From assembly GCA_033032865.1 (NCBI GenBank), contig JAWHQI010000229.1, forward strand, positions 4,301,001 to 4,365,000: 64,000 nt of DNA, in the 5' to 3' direction. Numbering within the stretch: position 1 is the stretch's first letter; the number at the start of each line of letters is the position of its first letter. This stretch comes from Dactylorhiza incarnata (lineage: Eukaryota; Streptophyta; Magnoliopsida; Asparagales; Orchidaceae). The notes below the pieces were generated by a model. It was not told the DNA's origin. It saw only the letters and a program-made list of their open reading frames with translations, and did not search any database. A program made the translations under genes and the position numbers. Positions 51,004-62,377 of this stretch are shown here, in pieces.

Positions 51004-51940
51004 TGTTAAATTTTCGTATGCTACCAAGAATAAGGAACCAAAGATGAAACAAACGAAGTAAACTCTTTATAACTAGGCAAATTGATTACAAATAGACAAG
51101 TTGAATACAAGGTGCATACACCTTGATTCACAACACCTGATATGTAAAATAAAAAACTTGTCGCGGACAAGGTCCGCTTCTCCACTCTCCACTTCGCAAC
51201 ACACTCAACCCTGCACTCTCCACCTCACAGTGCACTCTCCACCTCTCGCTGAGGTGCGGGTTGGGGTTGGACCTCTTGGGGTGTAGGCACACTCCCACTC
51301 TCACTCACTTGAAGTTTCTCTCTCTTCAAGTTCTCTCTCTCTCTCTTCGCATTCGCATTAGCTTCTCAACTAAGGGGGGGGGGGGGGGGGGGGGTATTTA
51401 TAGAAAACACAAAAGAGATGGGAAGGGGAGAAGGTAGGGGGAGGTAGCACTCGCCACCTTTGCATGCACACGGCAACACTCCATGCATGCACTCGCCCAA
51501 CCACACTCGGCACTCCCCCACTCCGCACTTGTGCACTCGCCCCCTTGTGCACTCGCCAACACCTGAGCACTCGCACACCTTCATCACACTCGGCAGCCCC
51601 CCAACAAGCAGCCCCCTCCACTCGCCTGGGACAAGGCTCCTACTCGCAAGCCTCCAACTCCCACTCGCCACTCCATTGCACTCGCCCCCTCCTATTTGTA
51701 CTCGCCCGGGCACCAACTCCACTCGCCTCCTGCACTCGCCAGTTGCACTCGCCAGTTGCACTCGCCAGTTGCACTTGCCAGTTGCACTCGCCAGTTGCAC
51801 TCGCCAGTTGCACTCGCCAGTTGCACTCGCCAGTTGCACTCGCCAGTTGCACTCGCCAGTTGCACTCGCCAGTTGCACTCGCCAGTTGCACTCGCCTGGG
51901 CACTAATCGCCCCCCTCTCTGCACACTTCAAACTTCAACA
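51004..51940 (-). repeat. 3' LTR of the copia element
   Basis: 937 bp. The minus-strand TATA box (TATAAATA) corresponds to plus 51395-51402, right beside a G homopolymer (51374-51394). A 13-bp minisatellite, GCACTCGCCAGTT, is repeated about 13 times at 51725-51895. Confidence 0.95.
51725..51895. repeat. 13-bp minisatellite in copia 3' LTR, about 13 copies
   Basis: Near-perfect tandem GCACTCGCCAGTT units are found. The partner LTR has about eight, some with CTGTT or ATTC variants (56860-56965). The open frames over it (51460-52012) encode only repeats. Confidence 0.95.
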
Positions 51941-52014
51941 CTGCCCCTTGAAGTGAGCTTCAGGGACGACTCCGAGTCAAGCGCGAAGCTTCTTGAACAG
52001 CCCCGCAGATAGGG

Positions 52015-55000
52015 GCTATGTGAAGATGTCCGCCAGATTCTCTTCACTCCGCACGCGCTCCACCGCAAGCGAGCCACCCAACACCTTCTCTCGGATGAAG
52101 TGGTGCTCGATCTCTATGTGCTTCCTCATTGCGTGACATACTGGGTTGGTTGCAAGCTTCAGAGCACTCTCGTTGTCGCCACGCAGCACAGTAGGTCCTC
52201 TGACCTTCTCATCCACATCTTCCACCAGCCTCCTCAGCCAGACACACTCCTGAGCTGCTAAGGACGACGCCTTGTACTCAGCCTCAGTGGTGGAAAGGGA
52301 AATGGAGTGTCCTGCTTTTTGCTGCACCAGGAAATGGCAGTGGCTCCACACATGAACACGTAACCTGATGTCGACTTGCGGTCATCAGCGTCACCTGCGT
52401 AATCAGCATCTGTGTAGCCATGCAGCTTGAAGTCGGTCCTCCCTCCATAGAACAACCCCATCTCCAGGGTTCCCTTCACATACTTCAGTATTCCCTTGAC
52501 TGCCTCCAGATGAGGCTTCCGCGGCTCCTGCATGTACCGACTCACTCGGCCGACAACAAAGGTGATGACCGGCCTTGTGATGGTCAGATAGATAAGGCTC
52601 CCCACCAATGCCCGGAAGATCTTCGGATCAGGAAGAATCCTCCCTTCTTCCTTCCGAAGCTTCAGCCCAACCTCCATTGGAACGGAGCTGCTCTTCCCTT
52701 CCTTCATGCCGAATCTCTCGACGATCTTCTCGGCATAAGCCTTCTGGGTCACGAGCAGCCCGCCACTTCTCTTCTCCACTTGAAGTCCAAGGAAATGGTG
52801 CAGTTCACCAAGATCCTTCATCTCAAACCGAATGGCTAGCTGCTGCCTCAGCGCCGCGACCTCTTCACCGTTGTTCCCAGTCACGATCATGTCGTCGATG
52901 TACAGCAGCACCAGCACATGAAGATCTCCACTCTTCTTCACAAATATGCTAGAGTCTGAGTCTGAGGCATCATAACCACAGAACTGCAGATACTCTGCAA
53001 TCTTCCCATACCAGGCTCTCGACGCCTGTTTCAACCCATAAAGGGCCTTCTTCAGCTTGCAGACATGACGTGGCTGAGACTTGGACACGTATCCAGGTGG
53101 TTGCACCATGAATATGTCCTTATCTATCTCTCCGTATAGGAATGCATTCTTCACGTCCAGTTGCCACAGCTTCCACCCTCTGCACGCTGCTAGGGCAATG
53201 ACCGTCCTCACCGACGTCATCTTTGCCACTGGACTGAAGGTCTCCTCATAGTCCTCTCCATAGGTTTGTGAGAAACCTCGAGCGACAAGCCTAGCCTTGT
53301 ACCGCTCCACTTCTCCATCAGCTCTCTTCTTCACCTTGTACACCCACTTGCAGGTGACAGGCTTAATGCCCTCCACCATGGGAATAAGGTCCCATGTTTC
53401 GTTCTTCTTTAGGTCTCCATCTCCTCGTCCATGGCCACGTCCCACTCCTTGGTGCCAACAGCATCTTCAAAGCGGGCAGGTTCCCTCTCATCGAGTGGTC
53501 CTGCGAAGAAGCAAGAGACCAAACTCACGAAGTTCCCCTCCTTATAACGAGCAGGCGGGACGATGGTCCGCTTCGACCTCCTCAAGGCTTGGCCACTTTC
53601 TACCGCTCCGGTAGACTCCTCCTCTCCAGCTCCTCCTTCAACTTCTCTTGAAGTAGCGCTCCCCTTGCTTCTAAAGCTTGAAGCTCCACCTGAGCCAGAA
53701 GCTCCCCCTGAGCCAGATGCTCCCCTTGAGCCAGATGGCGATGGGGCACTTGGAGATACCTCCAACTCCACCATAGAGGCCTCAGTGACCCTCTCTTCTC
53801 CTTCCCTGCTTGATTCTCCACTCTCCGGCAGCACCACAGAAGAGACTCCCTGATACGAGATCAGTTCGTCAAACACAACGTCGCGCGAGACGACAAACTT
53901 GTGGGTCTGCGGGTTCATGCACTTCCATCCCTTCTTCCTCTCGTCGTAGCCGATGAAGACACACTTCCTCGCTTTCAGCTCCAACTTGGTTCTCTCAGCC
54001 TCTGGGACGTGCACGAAGCAGGTAGAGCCAAACACCCTCATGTGACTCACATCTGGCTTCTCCCCGAACATGAGTTGGTGTGGAGACACCATCCTGTTGG
54101 GACTCAGAGGTAGCCGGTTGATCACATGGGTGGCACATGTCATTCCCTCCGCCCATAAGGCTTTGGGAATCCCCTTGGCATGTAGCCAACTCCTGGTAGT
54201 CTCCACCAGATGGCGGATCTTCCTCTCTGCCACCCCATTCTGCTGAGGGGTGTGGGCGCAAGAGAGCTCTCGCCGGATGCCGAATTTCCTGCAGAAAGAG
54301 TTAAAAGCGTTAGAGGTAAACTCCCCCCCCATTATCACTTCTCAACTTCTTCACCCTCAGGTTCAGCCTCCCCTCCACTAGTTCCTTCCACTCCTGGAAC
54401 TTATCAAACACCTCCGCCTTCTCCCTCATGAAGTACACCCACGTGTAGCGGGTGTAGTCATCCACCAAGACCAGCGCATACTTGTTTCCTCCATACGTCA
54501 GGGTGGAGCACGACCCCATCACATCAGCGTGTACGCACTCAAGAGGTGCCCTACACCTGGTCTCCGACTTGTCAAATGGAAGTCGATGTGACTTTCCAAA
54601 TTGGCAGCCCTCGCACACATGGCCGTCGCCGTAAGAAGAGAGATTGGGCAGGCCAGACACCAGACCCTTCGCCACTATCATCTTCAACTTATCCATCCCC
54701 ACGTGACCTAGCCTCTTATGCCAGATCGCTGCGCCGTCGTTGGTCTTCAGCTTGTCCACATAGGCACTTGCAGAAAGAACGTACAAGTCCTTCACCCTTC
54801 TCCCGGTGAGCGTGACATTAGCATCAACTGAAGACAGGTTCTTCAGGAACTTCACCTCCTTCGGTCCGAACAGCACATGGTAACCTGCATCCACTGCATT
54901 CGCAACCGAGAAGAGGTTCTTCTTCATGCCCGACACGTGATACACACTCTTCAGTGTCACGGGCTTCTCTTCACTTCCCAGGGATACCATCCCTTCCTTC

Positions 55001-55116
55001 TCAACTGGATGCACTGTATCATCCGCCGTGATGATAGCATCAGTTCCACCATATGCCTTCAAGGAGTCAAACTTAGACACATCTCCAGTGAGATGGTGCC
55101 CGCAACCGGAGTCCAC
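52015..55116 (-). pseudogene. Copia pol: integrase, RT, RNase H (frameshifts and stops)
   Basis: On the minus strand, protease-to-integrase sequence starts after a TAG at 55117-55119 (MDSGCGHHLTGDVSKFDSLK). The integrase has an HH-CC zinc region (WHKRLGHVGMDKL, CEGCQFGKSHRLPF) and core motifs (VHADVMGSC, LRSDNGG, AHTPQQNGVAERK). A poly-G slip near 54320 shifts the frame just after LRSDNGG. RT has WDLIPMVEGIKPVTCKWVYK, LDVKNAFLYG and the catalytic YIDDMIV near 52895. RNase H has YTDADYAGDADDRKSTSGYV, then another frameshift near 52315, and SISLSTTEAEYKA. A further shift lies near 53415, and a stop follows LADIFT near 52016. All key motifs can be seen but the frame is broken at four or more points. 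Confidence 0.92.
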
Positions 55117-56094
55117 TATCTAGTCGTTCTCAAAGCTGACGGAGGCTAAGGCATCGACCGACGTTGTCGTCATCTCAGCCAAGAAGCAGTTGTCTCCGCC
55201 TTCACCACCCTGGTGACCTCCACCTCTTCCTCCACCTCTTCGATGGTCTCCACCTCTCTCAGCAACATGACCGGCCTTGAGATTAGACCGGCACTCCTTT
55301 ACCACATGCTCGTACTTCTTGCAGGCAAAGCAGAGGGGTCTCCCCCTCTGGTCATATGGGGGGAGGAAGTTCTCCCTAACTCCCTGAGAGGACGTTGAAG
55401 GTCCATCTCCGGAGTTCTTCTTCTTCTTGTCCCAAGGCTTCCTCTTGCCTGGAAACAACGCCTCGCTATCTCCCCCTGAGATAGACACTCCTGCCATCTG
55501 CTTCGCCAAGCTCTCCTGTGACGACAGCAGGTTCTCTAGCCCCAGTAAGGTGGGCTGAGTATCCCATCCTTGCACGGACGTGATAAACGGAACATACTCC
55601 TTCCGCAGACCTCAGAGTATGTGCCTCTTCAGCTTCGCCTCAGAGATCGGCTCATCAGGATCAAAGGCCGAGATCTCTGCACATAAGTTCTTCACCTTCA
55701 AGAAGAAGGTGGATATCGACAACTCTCCCTGAGTGGACCGCGCCAACTCATTCTCCAGGAACTGTAACCGCGCTACGTTCTTCTTGTTGAATAGCCCATC
55801 AAGGGCACTCCAGATCTCTGACGCTGACTTGCACCCCATGATGTGGTCGAACAAGTCAGGAGAGATAGCTCTCTTCAAGGTGAACTCCGCCTTGGCGTTG
55901 GTCTTCCTCCAAGCTCTCACAGCTAGACCATTGTCATCGATAGAAAACACTTCTGCCTGCTCTTCTCCTCCAACGACCTCCCATAGGTCCTCTCCAAGCA
56001 GGTAGCTCTCCATGCATGACTTCCACTTCTTGTAGTTGGTCTGGGTGAGCAGCTCAATGCCTAGTCCTCTCGCATAACCTCCTCCGCCGTCCAT
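55117..56094 (-). pseudogene. Copia gag (two stops)
   Basis: The ATG at 56094 opens MDGGGGYARGLGIELLTQTN, followed by YKKWKSCMESYLLGEDLWEV and EIWSALDGLFNKKNVARLQF, a UBN2/DUF4219-type copia gag. A stop occurs after KLKRHIL near 55610. The frame continues with LENLLSSQESLAKQMAGVSI and the zinc knuckle CFACKKYEHVVKECRSN (CCHC), to a TAG at 55117-55119 after VSFEND. Pol would follow in the same frame. Confidence 0.9.
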
Positions 56095-56139
56095 CTTGGT
56101 TGTCAAACTTAAACCTAGATAGCACACTTCGCTTCACCA

Positions 56140-56156
56140 ACCTGGCTCTGATACCA
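56140..56156 (-). promoter_or_regulatory. Copia primer-binding site (initiator Met type)
   Basis: The minus strand reads TGGTATCAGAGCC directly after the 5' LTR end. This is the standard initiator-tRNA-Met binding site of plant copia elements. Confidence 0.9.
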
Positions 56157-57014
56157 TGTTAAATTTTCGTATGCTACCAAGTATAAGGAACCAACGATGA
56201 AACAAACGAAGTAAACTCTTTATAACTAGGCAAATTGATTACAAATAGACAAGCTGAATACAAGGTGCATACACCTTGATTCACAACAGCTGATATGTAA
56301 AATAAAAAACTTGTCGCGGACAAGGTCCGCTTCTCCACTCTCCACTTCGCAACACACTCAACCCTGCACTCTCCACCTCACAGTTCACTCTCCATCTCTC
56401 GCTGAGGTGCGGGTTGGGGTTGGACCTCTTGGGGTGTAGGCACACTCCCACTCTCACTCACTTGAAGTTTCTCTCTCTTCGCATTCGCATTAGCTTCTCT
56501 ACTAGGGGGGGGGGGGGTATTTATAGAAAACACAAAAGAGATGGGAAGGGGAGAAGGTAGGGGGGGGAGGTAGCACTCGCCACCTTTGCATGCACACGAC
56601 AACACTCCATGCATGCACTCGCCCAACCACACTCGGCACTCCCCCACTCGGCACTTGTGCACTCGCCCCCTTGTGCACTCGCCAACACCTGAGCACTCGC
56701 ACACCTTCATCACACTCGGCAGCCCCCCAACAAGCAGCCCCCTCCACTCGCCTGGGACAAGGCTCCTACTCGCAAGCCTCCAACTCCCACTCGCCACTCC
56801 ATTGCACTCGCCCACTCCTATTTGCACTCGCCCGAGCACCAACTCCACTCGCCTCCTGCACTTGCCAGTTGCATTCGCCAGTTGCACTCGCCAGTTGCAC
56901 TCGCCTGTTGCACTCGCCAGTTACACTCGCCTGTTGCACTCGCCAGTTGCACTCGCCAGTTGCACTCGCCTGGGCACCAATCGCCCCCCTCTCTGCACAC
57001 TTCAAACTTCAACA
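56157..57014 (-). repeat. 5' LTR of the copia element
   Basis: 858 bp. It matches the 3' LTR except for a shorter G run (about 56505-56517), fewer minisatellite units (56860-56965) and scattered single changes. TATA box at plus 56518-56525 (minus strand). Confidence 0.95.
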
Positions 57015-57019
57015 GAACC

Positions 57020-57429
57020 ATCGTCTTAATGCATTTCTATAATAGAATTGGGGGAGATTTCTTAAAATAACTTCCTTGATAGAGGATATCACATAGGATC
57101 AAAGAGGTCTTCATTACATTAATCGTAGTTAGATTTACAAATGGTCATGAACGTCAGCATAACCAATGGCATAGATAAAATACGAATGTGTGACATGATA
57201 ATTACATATATTGTGATATTTACATATCTATTTTCAATTGATCTTCCTCTGACTTTTGTGAGATTAAAATCAATTCAGGCGAAAAAAAAGAAGTCTGAGA
57301 TTGAAATCAATTCAGGCGAAAAAAAGTAGATTTTATTTTACAGAATAATAATCATAAAAATGTCTAAAAAAACAAAAATCAAAATAACAAACTATCATTA
57401 ATACAACATATCATCAACTGTTATAACGC
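57020..57429. other. AT-rich intergenic stretch right of the copia element
   Basis: No gene or boundary-defined repeat is seen. A 25-30 bp direct repeat with GAAATCAATTCAGGCGAAAAA (57265-57290 and 57302-57327) is present. Confidence 0.5.
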
Positions 57430-59650
57430 TCGTATGAGCAGTCCATAGGAACCATTGGTTAGTAATCTGCTAGCATGAAGGTCTTCTCAATATACTATAT
57501 AGACACTTGACCACTTTGAACTCTCTCTTTTGCAACAAAAAATTTAATCTTCATGTACTTAGATTTAGAGATACTCTTGTTATTTATGAAATACTTTACC
57601 GCCAATTTATTATCACAAAATAACTTAATTGTTTTTCAACACCATCCCAAAAAATTAGTCTCATGACCAAATTTCGCAGTCATATATATTGTGTATAACC
57701 CCTATTCTCTGAGGGTAGGGCCCAATTCAAGCCACGTAGGCAGAAGTCAAAGATAAAAGTCAACACAGAACACGGGAGTTAGAGGCCGAATACAGCTCAG
57801 TAAGCAGAGGCGGCAGAAGGCCTGTGCGAGTATGCGCGAGCAAACCCTTTATACTCGCCAGATGTGTGACCATCGCGGATACTCGCCAAAGCCAGACGAG
57901 ATTCCCCTCAATGTCGCGTAGTCGCCGGGCAGGGCTGGGCTACAAATAGCCCACTCCCTTTGGTTTACCTATAAATAGGACCCCAGGCCCGGGGTACTTG
58001 GATTGACACATTTGGCTGAGCTTTCGGAACCCCATTTTCGAAGACTTGTCACCCTAAATTCTTGACCGTCACCCTCGACCGTCATCCTAGATACTCGCCA
58101 GTTGGTGCCTTCCTCGTACCCTGCTCGGCCATCTTTGGTTGTGGAGGAGAAGTCTCTTCTGAGCTTCTAGGTACGGGGTGGGATCGACCTCCCTACCGCA
58201 GCACCTGGGTTCTTGTTGTTATTGTCCTAGTTCATTCGTTGTTGCTAATCAAACCGTCTAGTTGGACTGCTGGACGAGTAGTCTCTGGCTGCATTGATCC
58301 GAATTTTGAAGTCGAGATTTTCTTGACTTCAACATATATATCTCATAATTGGATGTCTTATAACATGATATGAACTCTATTATCATGGTTGAATAAGAAA
58401 TGTGTGTCTGCTTGACACTCTTCCAAGATATAACTCTTCTAGCTAAAACGTAGACATATATAGTCTGGAGTAGATCTCCTACTCCCTTGACATCTAAGAA
58501 AGTCTGAATCATAATACTCGATGATCTCTGACGCATCCGACCTTCTATAAGTGAACATGAAAGTCTTAGTTCTGTTCAGGTACCGCATGACCCGCTTGAC
58601 TGCAAATATCTGTCCAACATTTTAATAATGAACGTAATATCATAATGCACACATAGTTGAGCATACATAAGACTTCTTATAGCTGATGTATAAGAAAATT
58701 TTTGCATCTCTAATTCCTTAAGTTTATTTTAAGACACTAATTAAGACAAAAACTATCTCTCTTAATGATAGGGTTGTCTCTTAACTTACAATCATATATG
58801 TCAAACATTTTAAGGATCTTATCTATATAGTTTTCCTATAATAACTCAAATACACCGATATATTTGTATGCTTAATATAAAAGATGCATCTCCAATATTT
58901 TTTATTTCAAATTTTTTTGAACTTTTTTTATTGCAGAGAGTATATTTATATTATTGTTGGCAAGCAAAATATCATACACATATAAGACTAAAAAGATATA
59001 TTTAGTTTCACTGAATTTGTCATATATACAAACATCAACACATTTATCTCAAAATCGAATGAGACAACTACTTAATGAAATTCATAATACCATTAGCGAG
59101 GCACTTGTTTGGGTTCATAAATGAATTTTTTAACTTGCAAATCATTTTTTGGATCACCCAACAAAAAGAAATTTGGTTGCACCATATAAATTATCTCATC
59201 AATGTCATAATTGAAAAACACAGTCTTAACATTTATGTGATATAACTTAAGAACAAAATGTGCCACTAATGTTATGATAGTTCAAAAATAGTATTTCGAT
59301 AAAATCTGAGAGAAAGTCTCTATATAGTCAATGTTTTTCTTCTGACTAAATTCTTTTGCAACAAGACGTGTCATATATATTTCAATATTGTATTTTGAAT
59401 CTCTTTAATCTATTTTCAATCAAATGGGTTTCGACAGGCAATCTGACAAGATCTCAAACATCATTACCTTCCTTAGACTTCATCTCTTCCTGCATAGTAT
59501 AAATCCATTATTGAAAATTAGAAATTTGAATAACATAATTGAGATTCAGTGAATCGTCATCTATGTATGATTTCTTGGGCATTTTTATGTTCTTAGAGTA
59601 ATATGATATAATCATTTGACATGATCTACTTAACGACACAAGTTCTTGAA
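57430..59650 (-). pseudogene. Decayed Ty1/copia pol, minus strand
   Basis: Strongly decayed copia can be read right to left. RT-region pieces lie between about 59500 and 58650. RNase H is at 58470-58310 (ISWKSVKQTHISYSTMIIEF, compare SVKQTxxxxSTMEAEF of copia). The end of RNase H is at 57680-57440, with MLADYLPMVP-like and KYMKIKFFVAKERVQSG-like readings. An LTR-like insert at about 57690-58295 splits it. Stops in every frame; no LTRs of its own are found. Confidence 0.65.
57690..58295 (+). mobile_element. LTR-like insertion in decayed copia (possible solo LTR)
   Basis: A GC-richer block, TGTGTATAACCCCTATTCTC to GTCTCTGGCTGCA, interrupts the copia reading. It contains ACCTATAAATAGGACCCCAG (57966-57985), a TATA box followed by short repeats of TTGACCGTCACCCT/GACCGTCATCCT. 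Ends TG...CA fit an LTR, but the flanking bases (TATAT and TTGAT) do not form a duplication, so boundaries are tentative. Confidence 0.45.
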
Positions 59651-60445
59651 GCTATTGATGTTGTTCATTTGAAATTATATGAGTAAGTTCTTTAACAATG
59701 TTTTGATTCATATTTGTAACTTGGGCAATATCAAAAATGAGATAAATTTATCTTCACAAGACAAAATTTATAACCACATTTTCCCTACAAACTCTACATC
59801 ATCAAAGAAATATACCACATATATATATCTTTTATAATATCAAACAAAATATGCCGACGATCCCGATGGATGCACGCAAGCATTTTAGTGAAAGCGGGAG
59901 ACAAATTATTTTTTTTATAGAAGGATTTAGGTATATTTAAAATGTGCATATAAAGATTATTAATGCGCACAACATTGATCGTCATAAAATATAGTTATTT
60001 TTCTTCGTCCATACCCTTCTTTTAACCTGTTCTTCATTTAAATTAATTATTGAAAATGCAACTTAAAACATCAAAACTTGAAAGCAATGTCGCCATGGAA
60101 GTTGTCCATTCGTCGAGGTGTGATGCAAGCGGAGACCAGGGGTGAAGTATAATACAGAGCTTCAACCGACTAACAGCCGTCTGATCTAAAAACCTCTCCA
60201 ACTCCATCTGATGGAAAGCACGGTCATCACTTTCTCTTCATTCACAGTTTCCTCCCCTGTTTCGCTCTCTTCTCCGTTTTCCTTCCAAGTAGCAACAGTC
60301 AATTTCTTTTATCTGGTTTTTCTTCCTCCCCCATCTTTCTAAACTGGCAGAAGCCATCAAAACTTGAAAGCGTTGACCTTGTTTCTAAAGGTTTTCATAA
60401 GGTTTCGTGATTTCAGGAGAAGTTAGAATCTGGGCGGTGTTCAAG
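59651..60445 (+). other. Upstream region and 5' UTR of the coiled-coil gene
   Basis: 59651-60100 is AT-rich. 60200-60345 is CT-rich (TTTCCTCCCCTGTTTCGCTC), typical of a plant core promoter or 5' leader. A 'TGAAAGCAATGTCGCCATGG' (60080) and a 'TTGAAAGCGTTGACCTTG' (60363) share the phrase ATCAAAACTTGAAAGC, a short direct repeat. No clear TATA box. Confidence 0.5.
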
Positions 60446-61960
60446 ATGCAATCTTCTAGGTCGAGGTACTGTAAAATTTCCACAAATTTGTTGATTTTTT
60501 TGTGTGTCTATAATAATTCTTACTTTTTCAATCTAAAGATGCCGTCCTTCTGAGATGCAATCAAAAATCTCTCCATCCGCCATTAGTTCGAAGAGAACTC
60601 CGTCGCCCAGCATGAGAAGAAGTTCTTCGGTTTCCTCTGCTTCTTCTGATTCCAGGCTCTCCAGAGTTTCTGATCGAAAACCCTCTCCGAAACCACAATA
60701 TCCTTCCCAAGAGGTTCGGATCCTAAATCTCACCTTCTATTAATTTTCTGAAAACAAATTGCCTCTAATTTTAGTTACTGACATTTGGAATAGAAGCAAA
60801 AAACAGTACGAGTTTCTGAGATGAAGCAGCAATGGGGCCAGCTCCAGGTGGACCTGAAGAGTGCGATGGAGGAACTCGCAGAACTGAAGAAGAGCGACGA
60901 AGAATCCAAACAGAGCAAGGAAACGATAAAAATGTTAGAATCCGAAGCTGAAAATGCAAAGGAATCGGAAGCCAAAATGCTCGAATCATTGCTTTTTCAG
61001 ACGAAACAGCTTGAGCAGACAAAGATTTTACTGGAAGAATCCAAACTAGAGATAAGGAATCTTCCGGAGAAGAAGGGATCATTACCATCTACTCCTTCGG
61101 AAGAGGGAATCAAAAAGCTTAGAATTGACCTAAAATTAGCAGTGGAGGCGGAGGAGAAGAGCAAGAAAGCCATGGATGATTTCGCAGCCGCACTCAAGGA
61201 AGTCACTTCTGAGCTTTCTGTGACAAAATCAGAGTTAGCTAATGCAAAAATAAAGCTACAGGATGCTTCGGAAGATTATCATAAAATTAAGCTGGCATAT
61301 GAGGAATCTGCTGCAGCTTGGAAGGAGAAAGAAGACAGCTTTATAAACTACGTCGCGATTTCCGAAGAAGAAATGAACAAAAAGGATCAAGAGCAGAGAA
61401 TGGCCAAGGAAGAAGCTTCTAAGCTGAGAGACATAATCAAACTGGCAGTAAACGACGCGGCGGCGGTTAAGGAATCACTAGAAATCGCCCGTTATGAAAA
61501 TTATGAGCTCAGCGAGCAACTCTCAAAGAAGGAAAGCGCGTTTCAGCTGATTATGCAGGATTTTGAACGCCTTAAAGCCAGCGAAGCAGCTGCTCTTGAC
61601 AGTGTGAGGGAGATGAAGATCCTGCTTGCCGATGTTGAATCATTCAGACAACTAAAATCGGCAAATGATGATCATAATATAACAAAGAGCGTGAACAAAT
61701 ATTCTTCAGATCGATGGATGAACTTGAATCCTCTGGTTCTGAACGGCCACAGGCATTCAGTTGGCGAGTTAGATGTAGTTCCTGGCTCTGTTTCTGATAT
61801 CCGTGGTATCAGAATTCCTCCCTCTTTGTTCGGCTTCGATCATTTGGATGGTGTGATGTTCAATGACGCAGATGATGCGAATAAGGAGAAGAGGGTGAAG
61901 AAGACGGCTTTAAGAAAAATCGGAGATGCATTGAGGTGGAGGAGTTTTCTCAAGTCCTAA
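60446..61960 (+). CDS. ICR/WEB-type coiled-coil protein
   Basis: Three exons (60446-60465, 60539-60713, 60794-61960) with GT/AG junctions in phase give 453 residues. The N-terminus is Ser/Arg-rich (MQSSRSR, PSPSMRRSSSVSSASSDSRL), followed by KTVRVSEMKQQWGQLQVDLK, like the start of the coiled coil in interactors of constitutively active ROPs. Long charged coiled coil covers about residues 75-360 (AMEELAELKKSDEES, LEQTKILLEESKLEIRNL, SELSVTKSELANAKIKLQDA). The C-terminus (VKKTALRKIGDALRWRSFLK) is short and basic, as in WEB/ICR proteins that act at the plasma membrane or cytoskeleton. ROP-GTPase scaffolding or chloroplast-movement roles are known in these families; which applies here is not visible. 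The open frame is intact and the introns are small (73 and 80 nt), so the gene looks functional. Confidence 0.85.
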
Positions 61961-62377
61961 AAACTATAATTGGGATCGCCGTTTTGGGGGGTTTTATTGA
62001 GCATTTCAGATGATTTATGTTGACTATAATTGTGGTAGGTTTTCGTAGTAGACAAATATGATTATGATTTCAGATGTTTTTATTAAGCATTTCAGATGTT
62101 TGGCACCTTTTATTTCGGCGGTGGTGTTTTGGAGCGTTGAGAATGGAGCGAGGGGTCAACTTTGACGTTGAAAGTTAAAACTGATGTTTTGGAGCGTTGA
62201 GAATGAAGAGAAGAGTTTTGTCAAACAGATTTTTTCAACGTTAACTTTTGCCCACACAATCAATGAAGAAAAAATGCTAAAACAAACGGAGCAAAAAATG
62301 TTAGAATTTTTGAAATGCCAAATTAGAAATATAGATGTGCTCAGGGCTACGTTTGGCACCGCGGTGGAGGTCATGAG
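61961..62377. other. 3' flank of coiled-coil gene and start of a MITE-like repeat
   Basis: 61961-62110 is the likely 3' UTR. GTTTTGGAGCGTTGAGAATG occurs twice (62126 and 62192). 62343-62377 (GGGCTACGTTTGGCACCGCG) looks like a Harbinger-type MITE end. The piece TTAGAATTTTTGAAATGCCA, AATTAGAAATATA recurs at 63524, beyond the solo LTR. Confidence 0.5.

Larger units (their letters stand above)
51004..57014 (-). mobile_element. Ty1/copia retrotransposon with TSD, coding region mutated
   Basis: The element is flanked by a perfect GAACC duplication (50999-51003 and 57015-57019). LTRs are 51004-51940 and 56157-57014, both starting TGTTAAATTTTCG and ending CAAACTTCAACA in plus orientation. GGCTCTGATACCA directly left of the right LTR is the reverse complement of the usual initiator-Met primer-binding site, so the element is minus-strand. 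A purine tract (TTCAAGGGGCAG) adjoins the left LTR. Gag, protease, integrase, RT and RNase H follow in copia order. Confidence 0.95.

Noticed and set aside
51460..52012. Two overlapping open frames of 148 and 182 codons
   Set aside because: Translation of the 13-bp LTR minisatellite in three frames.
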